This document shows positions 35,719 to 45,008 of a stretch of 64,000 nt of DNA, in pieces. Where the stretch lies: positions 1-64,000 of the forward strand of contig NZ_JAGKSQ010000006.1 of assembly GCF_017939705.1 (NCBI RefSeq), in the 5' to 3' direction. Under the pieces are notes generated by a model. The model was given only the letters and a program-made list of their open reading frames with translations. It made no database searches and was not told the origin of the DNA. The translations under genes were made by a program, and so were the position numbers. The DNA is from Halalkalibacter suaedae (GTDB taxonomy: Bacteria; Bacillota; Bacilli; Bacillales; Bacillaceae_D). Numbering within the stretch: the first letter of the stretch is position 1; each line of letters starts with the position of its first letter.

Positions 35719-36348
35719 TTATCCTTCATTTTGATTCTCAACTTCCTGCCAGTGAATTCGTTTCTCTATTATAGGATAAAACCATTGAATGAGAGGTCCT
35801 ATTAAGAATGTAACGATAACGGTTCCTATACCGATTGGGCCACCGACAATAAAAGCGAAAATTAATGCTAATAATTCAGTTGCTGTCTTAGCCACAAGGA
35901 AATTAACTTGAAATCGATCCCTCACAACGAGCATCAATCCATCGATTGGAATTACCGCAAATTTCGCTTGTAAGTATATCGCTGCACCAAAGGCAATAAT
36001 CACCGTTCCAAGGCAAAGAATCGATAATTGCAAGAAAAACTCACCAAACAGTACATTTCTAAAAACAACAAGAAGCCAAAAATCAATAAAGTATCCTATT
36101 AAAACCACAGTTATAATCGATAGGAATTGCGGACGCGATTTAGATAGTAAACCATTAATAAAAATTAATAAAACCCCTATAATAATAACCCAATTTCCTA
36201 CAGTGAACTGAGTTAAGTTAGCTAGTCCAACATTTAAAGCGTCCCAAGCACCAACGCCGAGACCAGCAATAATTGTTAATGACACTCCAAATGAAACGAT
36301 CGCTAGCCCTCCAAGGTAGCTAAGTATCCTTATGATTACAGGATTCAT
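35719..36348 (-). CDS. YczE/YyaS/YitT-like integral membrane protein
   Basis: A 209-residue protein with about five hydrophobic helices. The start ILSYLGGLAIVSFGVSLTIIAGLGVGAWDALNVGL contains the conserved G-x-G-A-W-D turn of the YczE-type membrane family, and PIDGLMLVVRDR is the second hallmark. In B. subtilis yczE influences surfactin production through an unknown mechanism. GAGG lies 7 nt upstream of the ATG. Single gene, convergent with proC. Confidence 0.82.
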   Translation of the reverse strand: MNPVIIRILSYLGGLAIVSFGVSLTIIAGLGVGAWDALNVGLANLTQFTVGNWVIIIGVLLIFINGLLSKSRPQFLSIITVVLIGYFIDFWLLVVFRNVLFGEFFLQLSILCLGTVIIAFGAAIYLQAKFAVIPIDGLMLVVRDRFQVNFLVAKTATELLALIFAFIVGGPIGIGTVIVTFLIGPLIQWFYPIIEKRIHWQEVENQNEG

Positions 36349-36454
36349 TCAATTTCCTCATTTCTTTTCTTTAATTTAGCAGTACTGCTTTTTCTTTATT
36401 TTTTTCAGCAATTTCTTCACTAAGCATTCGTCAATTTCCGAGGAAATAGTATCT

Positions 36455-36835
36455 CTATTTCTGTTCTATACTCTCGGTAATATTAATACTATTATGTACT
36501 GATTGAACAATCGGACAGTTTTTTCGAGCGACTTCTAGTGATTTTGCTAGCTTTTCTTTAGAGGCATTCCCACCAATGATGATAAAATCAAGATGAATAT
36601 CTGTAATCTCCTGTGCTCCCCCTGCATTTCTCTTGATATCAACGTGAATCGTTATATCATCAAATTTTATCCGTTTTTTTAGGAGAATCTTCTTAAGTAC
36701 ACCGCCACTACATACTGCAACAGAGGCTGCTAATAACTGATACGGACGAAATCCGTATTTATCGTCACCAGAAACATCAAGTGTTCCGAAATTAAATTCA
36801 CCTTGAAAACCATGTTCCTTCATTCTAAATTCCAT
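36455..36835 (-). CDS. OsmC family peroxiredoxin-like protein
   Basis: A 126-residue OsmC/Ohr-fold protein. The two conserved cysteines appear in SVAVCSGGVLKK (helix) and KNCPIVQSV (second helix), the pair that reduces hydroperoxides in OsmC/Ohr proteins. The PYQLLAA segment is typical of the YhfA/YcbQ-like OsmC subgroup, so activity could be narrower than Ohr. GGAG lies 8 nt upstream. Adds to the peroxide-defence genes of the window but has no visible PerR or OhrR box. Confidence 0.85.
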   Translation of the reverse strand: MEFRMKEHGFQGEFNFGTLDVSGDDKYGFRPYQLLAASVAVCSGGVLKKILLKKRIKFDDITIHVDIKRNAGGAQEITDIHLDFIIIGGNASKEKLAKSLEVARKNCPIVQSVHNSINITESIEQK

Positions 36836-36949
36836 ATATCAATCTCCTTTACTCTAATTGTAACAGGCTCTGCCTCACCAGTCATTCCCTATCTCTCTTT
36901 TTCTATCCAAGCATAACTATGTTATAGTATTACAGAAATGGGGGATAAA

Positions 36950-38113
36950 ATGAATCGATTACAATTCTGGATTTTAATTAGCATCGTTGCAATCAGCGGC
37001 TTCAGTCAAGGAATGCTTTTGCCATTAATTTCAATCATCTTTGAACAGGATGGTATATCTTCAACAATGAATGGATTGAACGCAACTGGACTTTATATTG
37101 GAATACTTATAATTTCTCCATTTATGGAATACCCGTTAAGAAAATACGGCTATAAACCTATTATTCTTTTAGGTGGTCTACTAGTCATTGTTTCCTTGGC
37201 CTTTTTCCCTTTGTATAAATCATTTTGGTTTTGGTTCTTCCTGCGTCTTTGTATTGGTATTGGTGATAACGCACTACATTTTGGTACACAGACCTGGATC
37301 ACTTCCTCAACACTAAAGGAACATCGTGGGCGTAATATAAGCTTATATGGTTTATTTTTTGGGATTGGTTTCGCTGCAGGACCTCTGATGACACCTCTCG
37401 TCACCATTTCAGAAAGCCTTCCTTTCATCTTATCAGCTTGCATGTGCCTAATTTCCTGGCTCTTTCTCTTTTTATTAAAGAACGAGAAGCCTGTTCAAGA
37501 TGACACGGAGGAAGTCGCAATAAATTCATTTAAAGAAACAGCATCAAGATTTAAAACAACTCTTAGCTTTTGCTGGGTGGCATTATTACCAGCTCTTTGC
37601 TATGGCTTTTTAGAAGCCTCGCTAAATGGAAGCTTTCCCATTTATGGTTTACGAATTGGTCTAGATGTCAGCTACATATCGATTGCATTAGCCGCATTTG
37701 CGGTTGGTGGTGTCATCACCCAGCTTCCTTTAGGCATGCTCAGTGATCGCATTGGGCGAAGACGACTTCTAACATACATACTTTTCTTCGGAAGTCTGAC
37801 TTTTTTCGCAGCTAGTTTTCTTGAGTCCTCTGCGCTTGCACTGACCATTTGTCTGCTATTTGCTGGTATGCTGGTCGGCTCCACCTTTTCACTTGGAATT
37901 AGCTATATGACCGATGTCACACCTAAGTCGTTATTACCAACCGGGAATTTACTCTGTGGAATTGCCTTTAGCCTAGGCAGCTTACTTGGGCCATATTTAG
38001 GTGGTGTCTTTATTCAAGTATTTACATCGATTAGTTTCTTTGTCGTGATAGGCTCTATTCTATTCATGATCTTCGTTATTATTTCTACGAGGAAGCAAGA
38101 AATAACTTATTAA
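36950..38113 (+). CDS. yfkF: MFS transporter (YfkF-like)
   Basis: A 387-residue major-facilitator transporter with twelve predicted helices. The signature loop LGMLSDRIGRRRLL is in the second half, and EYPLRKYGYKP is its counterpart between helices 2 and 3. B. subtilis yfkF, an uncharacterised MFS member, is in the same neighbourhood. The start at 36950 has GGGGGA 5 nt upstream; the in-frame ATG at 36938 overlaps that SD. The substrate is unknown; sugar or drug efflux are both possible. Confidence 0.88.
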   Translation: MNRLQFWILISIVAISGFSQGMLLPLISIIFEQDGISSTMNGLNATGLYIGILIISPFMEYPLRKYGYKPIILLGGLLVIVSLAFFPLYKSFWFWFFLRLCIGIGDNALHFGTQTWITSSTLKEHRGRNISLYGLFFGIGFAAGPLMTPLVTISESLPFILSACMCLISWLFLFLLKNEKPVQDDTEEVAINSFKETASRFKTTLSFCWVALLPALCYGFLEASLNGSFPIYGLRIGLDVSYISIALAAFAVGGVITQLPLGMLSDRIGRRRLLTYILFFGSLTFFAASFLESSALALTICLLFAGMLVGSTFSLGISYMTDVTPKSLLPTGNLLCGIAFSLGSLLGPYLGGVFIQVFTSISFFVVIGSILFMIFVIISTRKQEITY

Positions 38114-38117
38114 AAAA

Positions 38118-38148
38118 AGAAGGTGGCACACGAATGTGGCCACCTTCT
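38118..38148 (+). terminator. Terminator-like hairpin after the MFS gene
   Basis: AGAAGGTGGC (38118-38127) pairs with GCCACCTTCT (38139-38148), loop 11 nt. The following CTAATC lacks a T-run. The rest of the 315-bp gap to 38,428 shows no credible gene or conserved site. Confidence 0.65.
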
Positions 38149-38428
38149 CTAATCACCTTACACCTTTCAATGATCCTTATTCATCGAACAATCTGGGGTC
38201 GAAACGATGTATATCTTTTGGAGACACCTTCTTTTTCAGTCATGTTAGTAACATTCTTGAAAATTCTTGTCTTTCTCCAACGCAACCACCTCATTTAAGG
38301 TACTTACTGCAATATCGTTACTTTTCCTATTGTATCTTTGAACAATCTTGATCGGTTCTGGTGATGAGTAACAGCAACTTGCTGCTCCTCGTTTATTATA
38401 TTGTCCCGTAAAAAAGGTTCTATACATT

Positions 38429-38791
38429 TTATTTCTTTAAATTTTTCATTTCCTCTGCAGCTTCCTTTGTTACCTTTACAAATTCCTCAGAGCTATCCTT
38501 TAGATGTGAAGCTGTTTGCCCAATTGTCTTTAGATCAGCTGAGATTCCCTTAATTGATTCAGTGATATCTGTAGTTGCTTGTTTAAATTGGTATTGAAGC
38601 TCTTCACGATTATCACGCAAAAAGAGCATAGCTTCCTTTGTGTTATTCGTTGCTTTTTTGCAATTATTTAGAAGCCTTGTTCTCCATTCTTTTCTTGAAA
38701 GAATGATTCCAAAAGCAATTCCGCCACCAATCCAAAGTCCATTTCTTAGTGACTGACTTTTTTTCTCTTTTTTCTCTTCCTTCTCTTCCAT
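38429..38791 (-). CDS. YtxH-like small membrane-associated protein
   Basis: A 120-residue protein. A very charged N-terminus (K and E runs) is followed by a single glycine-rich hydrophobic segment, NGLWIGGGIAFGIILS (about 17-32), and a long amphipathic helix region suitable for coiled coil. This layout is that of YtxH-domain stress-associated proteins. GGAGG lies 8 nt upstream. Function is unknown; a general-stress role is inferred from relatives. Confidence 0.7.
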   Translation of the reverse strand: MEEKEEKKEKKSQSLRNGLWIGGGIAFGIILSRKEWRTRLLNNCKKATNNTKEAMLFLRDNREELQYQFKQATTDITESIKGISADLKTIGQTASHLKDSSEEFVKVTKEAAEEMKNLKK

Positions 38792-38869
38792 GATCCATTC
38801 CTCCCTGACATTGTTTTTTCTATTTTAACAATAAAGAGTCGAAAATGAAAAGTATTGTTACTATGTAAA

Positions 38870-38910
38870 AAAGTGTGTCTAAAAGGCCCCTTGCCTCTCC
38901 AACACACTTT
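38870..38910 (-). terminator. Terminator of the 48-aa gene
   Basis: AAAGTGTGT (38870-38878) pairs with ACACACTTT (38902-38910), with an inner pairing of AGGCC-type bases. T-rich on the minus strand beyond the stem. Confidence 0.75.
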
Positions 38911-38915
38911 CTTTC

Positions 38916-39062
38916 TTAATTATAGGCTTGAGTCAAAAAATCGTCAGTATCTAATGGTTCAAAACCTTCTCTTGTTCCTTTTTTTAATTCATTTAACTCA
39001 CTAGCCAATCTTTCTAATTTCTTTTGCATTTCATCAATCATCTTCTTCTCTGAAACAGTCAT
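38916..39062 (-). CDS. Small coiled-coil protein, possibly SE1832 family
   Basis: A 48-residue protein with an N-terminal charged coiled coil (EKKMIDEMQKKLERLASEL) and a conserved-looking acidic tail (TREGFEPLDTDDF). GGGAG lies 8 nt before the ATG at 39062. It resembles the SE1832 family of tiny Firmicutes proteins, but I hold that name loosely. Own terminator follows. Function is unknown. Confidence 0.65.
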   Translation of the reverse strand: MTVSEKKMIDEMQKKLERLASELNELKKGTREGFEPLDTDDFLTQAYN

Positions 39063-39212
39063 TTTCTACACTCCCTTTATTCTTCATTTTCTCCCGATTG
39101 AGCACTCGCTCAGTTTCTATTTAAAAAAATATTTGATTTGATTTTTAATGTTAAAAATATTCTAACAATAATATCTGTCTTTGTAAATAGGATATTAATC
39201 ATTTTTCTTTGT

Positions 39213-39638
39213 TTAGTTTGTACCAATTTGTTCTAATAAATTCTCTTCGTATTCAATCATGCCAATTAAATTATTTATTGTCTCTAGCGTATTCGGATCT
39301 TCCGCTTCATTTTTTAATTTTAATAATTTTTGTTCTCTGTTCTTATGCCGTTGCAACTGGTTCTCTACACCTTCTTGGTAACTACCAGGAGGCTGGAAAA
39401 TCTCTTGGTTCACCTTTGGCTTGCTTGATGTTAAATCTGTGTACAGCCTTTTAAGCGTCTCATACTCATCTTTTCGTAATTCAAGGATCTGACTCCAAAT
39501 TCGACGTTCCTCTCTTCGCTTTGCTAATAATGACAGAAAATCAATTTCTAATACATCTGCACTTTCCGTATTAATTAATGATAAAAGGTCTTCAGGATTT
39601 ATATTTCGTTGAAACGGCCGAAAATACAAGTCATTCAC
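39213..39638 (-). CDS. Hypothetical helical protein, 141 aa
   Basis: A 141-residue charged, helical protein without cysteine or membrane helix. The N-terminal third (FQRNINPEDLLSLIN) and a C-terminal helix (LETINNLIGMIEYEENLLEQ) bracket a long coiled-coil-like middle. I do not recognise it. The start is GTG at 39638; the preceding AAGAAG is a poor and close SD, and no better start exists downstream. Credible from uninterrupted length and Bacillus-like codon use. Confidence 0.6.
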   Translation of the reverse strand: MNDLYFRPFQRNINPEDLLSLINTESADVLEIDFLSLLAKRREERRIWSQILELRKDEYETLKRLYTDLTSSKPKVNQEIFQPPGSYQEGVENQLQRHKNREQKLLKLKNEAEDPNTLETINNLIGMIEYEENLLEQIGTN

Positions 39639-39788
39639 CTCTTCTTTTCCTTTGTTATAAATTATGTCAAATGAAAGTGCGATATCACTTTCTATTCAAA
39701 AAATTGTTACAATTCTTATATTTATTTTTGGCGTACATCTGGTACAATTAAAATATCAAAATTTTCTTAAAAAGGTGGTGCCGTTTTA

Positions 39789-39932
39789 ATGAGAAGACAA
39801 ACCACATCATTTAAAGAACTAATGCAGCAAAATAAAAACCAATTACTAAATGATCCAAAAGCAATGGAAGCCATTGATAAACGTTTAGACGATCGTCAAA
39901 CAAAGACGAATGATAATCAAAATAATAAATAA
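39789..39932 (+). CDS. FbpB-like small basic protein
   Basis: A 47-residue protein matching the FbpB family. An R-R start is followed by SFKELMQQNKNQLLND and a MEAIDKRLDDR segment (B. subtilis FbpB has SFEELVMENKQQIMND and a similar ER-K-E-R helix). FbpB cooperates with the FsrA small RNA to spare iron by repressing iron-rich proteins. AAAGGTGG lies 10 nt upstream. No clear Fur box was found. A 7-bp palindrome, GAAAGTG/CACTTTC (39675-39694), lies about 100 bp upstream. Followed by a strong terminator and then cydAB. Confidence 0.7.
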   Translation: MRRQTTSFKELMQQNKNQLLNDPKAMEAIDKRLDDRQTKTNDNQNNK

Positions 39933-39935
39933 TAT

Positions 39936-40017
39936 AGAAGCTCTGAAGATTAAAGGAAATCGAGATGGGGAGAAAATCCTAAATCACTTTCCTTGATCAA
40001 TGGGGCTTCTTTTTTTT
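39936..40017 (+). terminator. Long-stem terminator after the FbpB-like gene
   Basis: AGAAGC (39936-39941) pairs with GCTTCT (40005-40010). A nested GATTAAAGGAAA/TTTCCTTGATC stem lies inside, and T7 follows. Confidence 0.8.
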
Positions 40018-40110
40018 ATGGACTTGGAAGATATAGTGAATAGAACCAATCATGTTTACGCAAAGTATAAACGCACAATCATCTGTTACATATCCGAAAG
40101 GAAGGTTCAT

Positions 40111-41445
40111 ATGGATACTGTTATGCTTGCACGCATGTTATTTGGTTCGTCGATGGCTTTTCATATTATCTTTGCTACTCTTGGTGTTGGAATAACTTTG
40201 ATGATTTTGTTAGCAGAGGTGATGAGGCTAATTAGTAAGGATCCGGATTACGGGACACTTGCCAAGCGCTGGACAAAGGGTGTCGCCATCTTATTAGGTG
40301 TTGCCATCCCCTCTGGAACAATTGTTGGGGTTATGCTCGTGCTTTTATGGCCTGGTTATATGGAAATTGTTGGGCAAGTGATTGCACTTCCATTTCAGGT
40401 TGAGATTTTTGCCTTCTTCCTTGAAGCCTTATTTCTATCTATTTATGTGTATGCCGCTGATCGACTTTCGGCAACCATGCGGATTGTTAGTGTGTTCTTT
40501 GTTGCATTAGGTGCATCGGCATCAGCCATTTTAATTACGGATGCACATGCTTGGATGAACACACCGAGAGGCTTCGATATAACAGCTAATGGGCAAGTAA
40601 CCAATGTCGATCCGATTGCCGCGGTCTTTAACCCTAGTGTTTACGTAACGGCATTGCACGTCATCGGAACTGCCTATATGGCAGGAGCATTTGTCTTAGC
40701 TGCTGTTGCCGCTTATAAATTATTCCGAGGCGGGCTTAGCGAAAGAGAAACAGCTTATCACCGTAAAGGTATGATGCTTTCACTTGGGGTTGCTCTAGTG
40801 ATGTCAATCTTCACCGCAAATAATGGTCATGACACGGCGAAAATGTTACATGAGTATCTCCCGGTAAAACTTGCAGCAGCAGAAGGGCTATTTGAAACCC
40901 AGTCAAATGCACCTCTGGCGATTATGGGGACTCCTGATCCTATCGCAGGTAGAGTTGTAGGAGGTATTGAAATACCAGGAATGCTAAGCTGGCTCGCTAC
41001 CGGGTCTACAGATGGTGTTGTAAGAGGACTATATGATTATCCACAGGATGAATGGCCACCTCTATTTGTCCACACTTTATTTAATGTGATGGTTGGGATC
41101 GGCTTTTCACTACTTGGCTTAGCAGCTATTGCATGGCTATTCTGGTTTATTCTTCGAAAAAAAGAGAAACCATTCCCACGCTGGCTCTTAGCAGGAATTG
41201 TTGCTTCAGGACCATTAGCTATGATTGGAATTGAAACGGGCTGGATCTTCAGTTGTACAGGGAGACAGCCTTGGACTATCTATGGTATTCAACGTACAGG
41301 GGAAGCTGCAACGAACTCGGGCAACTTAGGAATGTTACTAGTTCTATTCCTCTCCCTTTACCTAGTGCTTCTCGTCATTACAGGTCTTGTTATGCATTTC
41401 TATTTCTACAGAAACCCTGTCTCGAAGGAATTAGGTATAAACTAA
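40111..41445 (+). CDS. cydA: Cytochrome bd-type quinol oxidase subunit I
   Basis: A 444-residue heme-bearing subunit of a bd-type terminal oxidase reducing O2 with menaquinol. H18 in AFHIIF is the axial ligand of a b heme near the N-terminus. Around nine transmembrane helices are present. The Q-loop is short, and GTPDPIAGR with GGIEIPGML resembles the YthA/cyanide-insensitive-type subunits rather than E. coli CydA. The start at 40111 is chosen for AAAGGAAGG 5-8 nt upstream; the frame opens 111 nt earlier inside the preceding terminator. Forms an operon with cydB (28 bp gap). Confidence 0.94.
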   Translation: MDTVMLARMLFGSSMAFHIIFATLGVGITLMILLAEVMRLISKDPDYGTLAKRWTKGVAILLGVAIPSGTIVGVMLVLLWPGYMEIVGQVIALPFQVEIFAFFLEALFLSIYVYAADRLSATMRIVSVFFVALGASASAILITDAHAWMNTPRGFDITANGQVTNVDPIAAVFNPSVYVTALHVIGTAYMAGAFVLAAVAAYKLFRGGLSERETAYHRKGMMLSLGVALVMSIFTANNGHDTAKMLHEYLPVKLAAAEGLFETQSNAPLAIMGTPDPIAGRVVGGIEIPGMLSWLATGSTDGVVRGLYDYPQDEWPPLFVHTLFNVMVGIGFSLLGLAAIAWLFWFILRKKEKPFPRWLLAGIVASGPLAMIGIETGWIFSCTGRQPWTIYGIQRTGEAATNSGNLGMLLVLFLSLYLVLLVITGLVMHFYFYRNPVSKELGIN

Positions 41446-41473
41446 ACTCGACTTATAGAAAGAGGTTAGAACA

Positions 41474-42511
41474 TTGCAGGACGTCTATTTAGCGATCATC
41501 ATCCTCTGGGTCATCCTATTTATTTATGCCGTTGCCGGGTCGATTGATTTTGGTGCTGGCTTCTGGGCAATGTATTACCGAAAACGAACAGATACAAAAG
41601 CGGCAAGTGTAGCGAATCGGTATTTATCCCCTTCCTGGGAAGTCACAAACGTCTTTTTAGTATTACTTGTCGTTGCTTTCGTTGGCTTTTTCCCGTACGG
41701 GGCATCATCCTTAGGCACAATTATGATTGTTCCGTTTTGTCTCGTTTTATTTTTCCTGGCAATTCGCAGTGCTTTCATGGTTTACTCCTATTCGGTTCAA
41801 AAGTATACGAATATGCTCGTTCTTATTTCAGGGATTACTGGCTTACTTATTCCAGCTCTGCTGATAAGTATTTTGCCTGCTGCGATCGGCGGATTTATCG
41901 AGGTGGTTGGTGATCGACAATATGTTCTCCTCGATCAATTGTTCTCAAGTCCAACATTTTACACCCATATCGGATTTGGACTTAGCACTGAATTATTTCT
42001 CTCTTCCTTACTGTTAAGTGACTATGCGAGGGAATCTGGTTCTGAAGAGACGTACCATGTCTACCGAAAAAATGCGATTATTTTAGGACCGATCACTCTT
42101 GTTTTTGCAGTTAGTGCTATCTTCACACTTATTCCTAATGCCTTTTGGATGTTTGAGAATATGGCTAATGAGTGGCATTGGTTCACTTTATCATTATTCG
42201 CTTTTGCTGCAGGCTATAGCGCACTATGGTGGCCATCAAAGAAAGTATCGATCGGTCAACCTCGTGCTGCGGTACTCCTGATCGCCTTGCAGTTTGGTCT
42301 TGCTAGCTTCGCTTATGGCTCAGCCCATATGCCTTATTTTCTCTATCCTGATGTGACAATCTATGATGCCTTTACGAATGAGACCATGTTCCATTCACTA
42401 CTTATTGGCTATGGCATCGGAATGGCGGTCCTCGTCCCAGTATTCATTTGGTTCTGGAGATTATTTATGAAGGACAAACGATACTTACGTCAAGAAAAAA
42501 CAACACATTAA
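41474..42511 (+). CDS. cydB: Cytochrome bd-type quinol oxidase subunit II
   Basis: A 345-residue membrane partner of CydA, with eight or nine helices. SIDFGAGFWAMYYR near residue 20, SPSWEVTNVFLV and the FIPNAFWMF-like LIPNAFWMFE segment are typical of subunit II. The start is TTG at 41474 with AGAGG about 9 nt upstream. No cydCD exporter genes follow, as in other YthAB-type loci. Ends at a strong terminator shared with pepF. Confidence 0.93.
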   Translation: MQDVYLAIIILWVILFIYAVAGSIDFGAGFWAMYYRKRTDTKAASVANRYLSPSWEVTNVFLVLLVVAFVGFFPYGASSLGTIMIVPFCLVLFFLAIRSAFMVYSYSVQKYTNMLVLISGITGLLIPALLISILPAAIGGFIEVVGDRQYVLLDQLFSSPTFYTHIGFGLSTELFLSSLLLSDYARESGSEETYHVYRKNAIILGPITLVFAVSAIFTLIPNAFWMFENMANEWHWFTLSLFAFAAGYSALWWPSKKVSIGQPRAAVLLIALQFGLASFAYGSAHMPYFLYPDVTIYDAFTNETMFHSLLIGYGIGMAVLVPVFIWFWRLFMKDKRYLRQEKTTH

Positions 42512-42551
42512 AAAAGATGGCACTGGTTTTTCAACCAATGCCATCTTTTTT
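42511..42551. terminator. Terminator between cydB and the oligopeptidase gene
   Basis: AAAAGATGGCACTGGT pairs with the complementary arm with one mismatch, loop about 6 nt, T7 on the plus strand and A-run on the other side. Works for both convergent genes. Confidence 0.9.
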
Positions 42552-42554
42552 TAG

Positions 42555-44336
42555 CTATTTCACTTTGCTTGTTAACGCCATAAATTCGTCAACATCTGCA
42601 AGAACGACGTCAATCGCTTCCTGCCAGAAGTCTGGTTTTGTAAGATCGACATTTAAATGCTTCTGTGCCAGATCTTCAACTGTCATACTTGCCGTATCTT
42701 GAAGTAAGGCAATATAATCATCTTCAAATGAACTTCCCTTTTCAAGTGCTTTTTTATAAATACCAAGACTAAATAGGTAACCGAATGTATACGGGAAGTT
42801 ATAAAATGGAACACCTGTAATGTGAAAATGAAGCTTTGATGCCCAGAAGGTCGGTGAGTAATTTGAAAGTTGGTTTCCATATGCTTCTTTTTGGGCTTCG
42901 GTCATTAGGCTATTTAGCTCTTCAACTGAAAGGAGCTTTTCTTTGCGAGCCTCATAAAATCGTGTTTCAAACAAGAAACGAGAATGGATATTCATGAAAA
43001 ATGCTAATGATCTTGAGATCTTGCTCTCAAGAAGAGCAATCTTCACGTCTTCTGTCGGAGCCTCTTTCACGAGTGCATCACCAATTATATTTTCAGCAAA
43101 TGTTGATGCTGTTTCTGCAACATTCATTGCATATTGCTGTGCAAATGGCTCCATATCCTTTAGGCAATGGCTATGGTATGCATGTCCTAGCTCATGGGCT
43201 AATGTAGCAACATTGGCCATAGTCCCGTCGTACGTCATAAAAATTCTTGATTGCTTTGTTAATGGAAATGAAGTACAGAATCCCCCCGGACGCTTACCAG
43301 CACGATCTTCTGCTTCGATCCAGCCATCACGCAGTGCCCCCTCTGTGAAGGTAGCAAGCTTCGGGCTAAGTGGCTTAAAGTGCTTAATAATTAAATCACA
43401 AGCATCCTCATAGCTGATCGTTGCATCACCTTCAACTGGAAGAGGTGCCGACACATCATGCATCGCAAGCTTATCCACACCTAGAAGACTTGCTTTTCTA
43501 GCCATGAAATCATAAAATTTAGGCTTATTTTCAGTAATCGTATCCCACATTGCTGATAGAGTCTTTTCCTGCATCCGGTTAATTTGAAGTGGTTCCTTTA
43601 AAACTTCTTCCCACCCTCGTGCTTTGTACAAATTAAGTCTAAATCCAGCTAAGTGGTTTAATGTTGATGCGAAAAGATCGGATTCTTTTGCCCAAGCCTG
43701 CTCAGACACATCGAATGCTTTCTCACGTACAGCGCGGTCATCACTATTTAGACGATTTTGCAATTGTCCTGCAGAAAGCAGCTTCTCTTCACCGTTTTCT
43801 TCAAATGGAACTTGCATACGTCCAACTGCTTCGTTATAGACATTACCCCAAGCATGATACCCATCGATCGCTAATTGACCAGCTAATTTCTCCTCTGCAG
43901 GTGGTAGCTTCTCCATTGCCTGTTGTCGACGTTCTTCCAAATTAAAGGTTACTCCATTTAACGCAGGTCTTGAGATTAATTCGTTCCACTTTTCTGCAGA
44001 CAGAGCAGCCAAATCTTCCTCAATCGAACCCCAGATTGCACTCAGCTTCGTTCTCTGCTCAGTCATTTTACCTTGCCATAATGTTGCTTGCTTATCCTTA
44101 ACATCCTGTGCAGTTAAGCAACTAATGAAGGCACCGGCTTGTCTTGTTCGCTGCATATAGCTTTGGATTTCAACAATAGTTGCCTCTAAATGTTCAATTG
44201 TGGCTTCCTGCTCTCCTATTTTAGCTTCCAACTTTTCTAGCAATTCGTCTGTTTCCTTGACAAAAGCTTTAAATTCTTCAGATTCACTTCCTCCTTTAAA
44301 AATCGAAGAAAGCTCCCATACCTCTGGATATTTCAT
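42555..44336 (-). CDS. pepF: Oligoendopeptidase F family metallopeptidase (M3B)
   Basis: A 593-residue zinc oligopeptidase that degrades short peptides in the cytoplasm. The HEXXH site is H381-E382-L-G-H385 in LAHELGHAYH. The downstream glutamate lies in NVAETASTFAE, as in M3 peptidases. The N-terminal 200 residues are the helical oligopeptidase-F domain. GGAGG lies 9 nt upstream of the ATG. Single gene; substrate range is not deducible. Confidence 0.95.
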   Translation of the reverse strand: MKYPEVWELSSIFKGGSESEEFKAFVKETDELLEKLEAKIGEQEATIEHLEATIVEIQSYMQRTRQAGAFISCLTAQDVKDKQATLWQGKMTEQRTKLSAIWGSIEEDLAALSAEKWNELISRPALNGVTFNLEERRQQAMEKLPPAEEKLAGQLAIDGYHAWGNVYNEAVGRMQVPFEENGEEKLLSAGQLQNRLNSDDRAVREKAFDVSEQAWAKESDLFASTLNHLAGFRLNLYKARGWEEVLKEPLQINRMQEKTLSAMWDTITENKPKFYDFMARKASLLGVDKLAMHDVSAPLPVEGDATISYEDACDLIIKHFKPLSPKLATFTEGALRDGWIEAEDRAGKRPGGFCTSFPLTKQSRIFMTYDGTMANVATLAHELGHAYHSHCLKDMEPFAQQYAMNVAETASTFAENIIGDALVKEAPTEDVKIALLESKISRSLAFFMNIHSRFLFETRFYEARKEKLLSVEELNSLMTEAQKEAYGNQLSNYSPTFWASKLHFHITGVPFYNFPYTFGYLFSLGIYKKALEKGSSFEDDYIALLQDTASMTVEDLAQKHLNVDLTKPDFWQEAIDVVLADVDEFMALTSKVK

Positions 44337-44474
44337 TAATAATTACCTCCAAGTTATAATTGTAGTAACATATAGATTATGACTATTTCTATGACTAGTA
44401 CAAAGAAGACCTATTCCCTGCTACTAGGATTGTTTATAATAGAAAAACAACGATACTAAAGGTGTGATGACAAA

Positions 44475-44924
44475 GTGAAAATAGATGCAACAGATCGTCG
44501 AATTCTAGAGCTACTTACGGTAAATGGTCGCATGTCCTATGTCGATATCGCTAAAGAACTAGGCTTATCTAGAGTCGCCATTAGAGAACGTATCAATCAA
44601 TTAATTGACGAAGAAGTCATTGAAAAGTTCAGTGTCGTGATTAATTCCGATAAGATCGGAAAAAAGGTTTCTGCCTTTTTTGAAGTTGATTGTGAACCAA
44701 CGTCCCTCGTCTCCGTTGCAGAGACATTAGCTGAAAACCAAAAAGTCGCAAGCTGTTATCAAATGACTGGTCCAAGCACATTGCATATGCATGTTCTTGT
44801 TGAAGACTTTGAACAGCTCGAACATTTTATTAACGAAGAACTTTACGCTCTAAAAGGCATCACCCGTGTCGAAAGCCATATCCTTTTACGCCGCTTCAAG
44901 AGTAGAACTGGCTTGAAGTTGTAA
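44475..44924 (+). CDS. Lrp/AsnC family transcriptional regulator
   Basis: A 149-residue regulator. The N-terminal helix-turn-helix (SYVDIAKELGLSRVAIRERINQL, residues 20-42) is followed by an RAM (AsnC_trans_reg) ligand-binding domain with the MTGPSTLHMHV strand. It starts at GTG 44475, with AAAGGTG about 10 nt upstream. Neighbours are a peptidase and a gamma-glutamyltransferase, so control of peptide or amino-acid metabolism is conceivable but not shown. The target is unknown. Confidence 0.9.
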   Translation: MKIDATDRRILELLTVNGRMSYVDIAKELGLSRVAIRERINQLIDEEVIEKFSVVINSDKIGKKVSAFFEVDCEPTSLVSVAETLAENQKVASCYQMTGPSTLHMHVLVEDFEQLEHFINEELYALKGITRVESHILLRRFKSRTGLKL

Positions 44925-44947
44925 TTCAAACATAATACTAATTAGCA

Positions 44948-45001
44948 GGGCTGCTGCAACCACTGTAGGACTTATACGAACTACAGAATTGCAGCACTTT
45001 T
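44948..45001 (+). terminator. Terminator between the Lrp gene and the gamma-glutamyltransferase
   Basis: TGCTGCAA pairs with TTGCAGCA, with an inner CTGTAG/CTACAG stem; TTTTT follows on the plus strand. Confidence 0.8.
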
Positions 45002-45008
45002 TATTCAC

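Noticed and set aside
38245-38427. Minus-strand ORF of 60 codons
   Set aside because: No SD, odd composition, and no conserved motif; it fills a gap with no other support.
43001-43413. Plus-strand ORFs inside the oligoendopeptidase gene
   Set aside because: Shadow frames antisense to a conserved metallopeptidase domain; no SD and no homologous motif.
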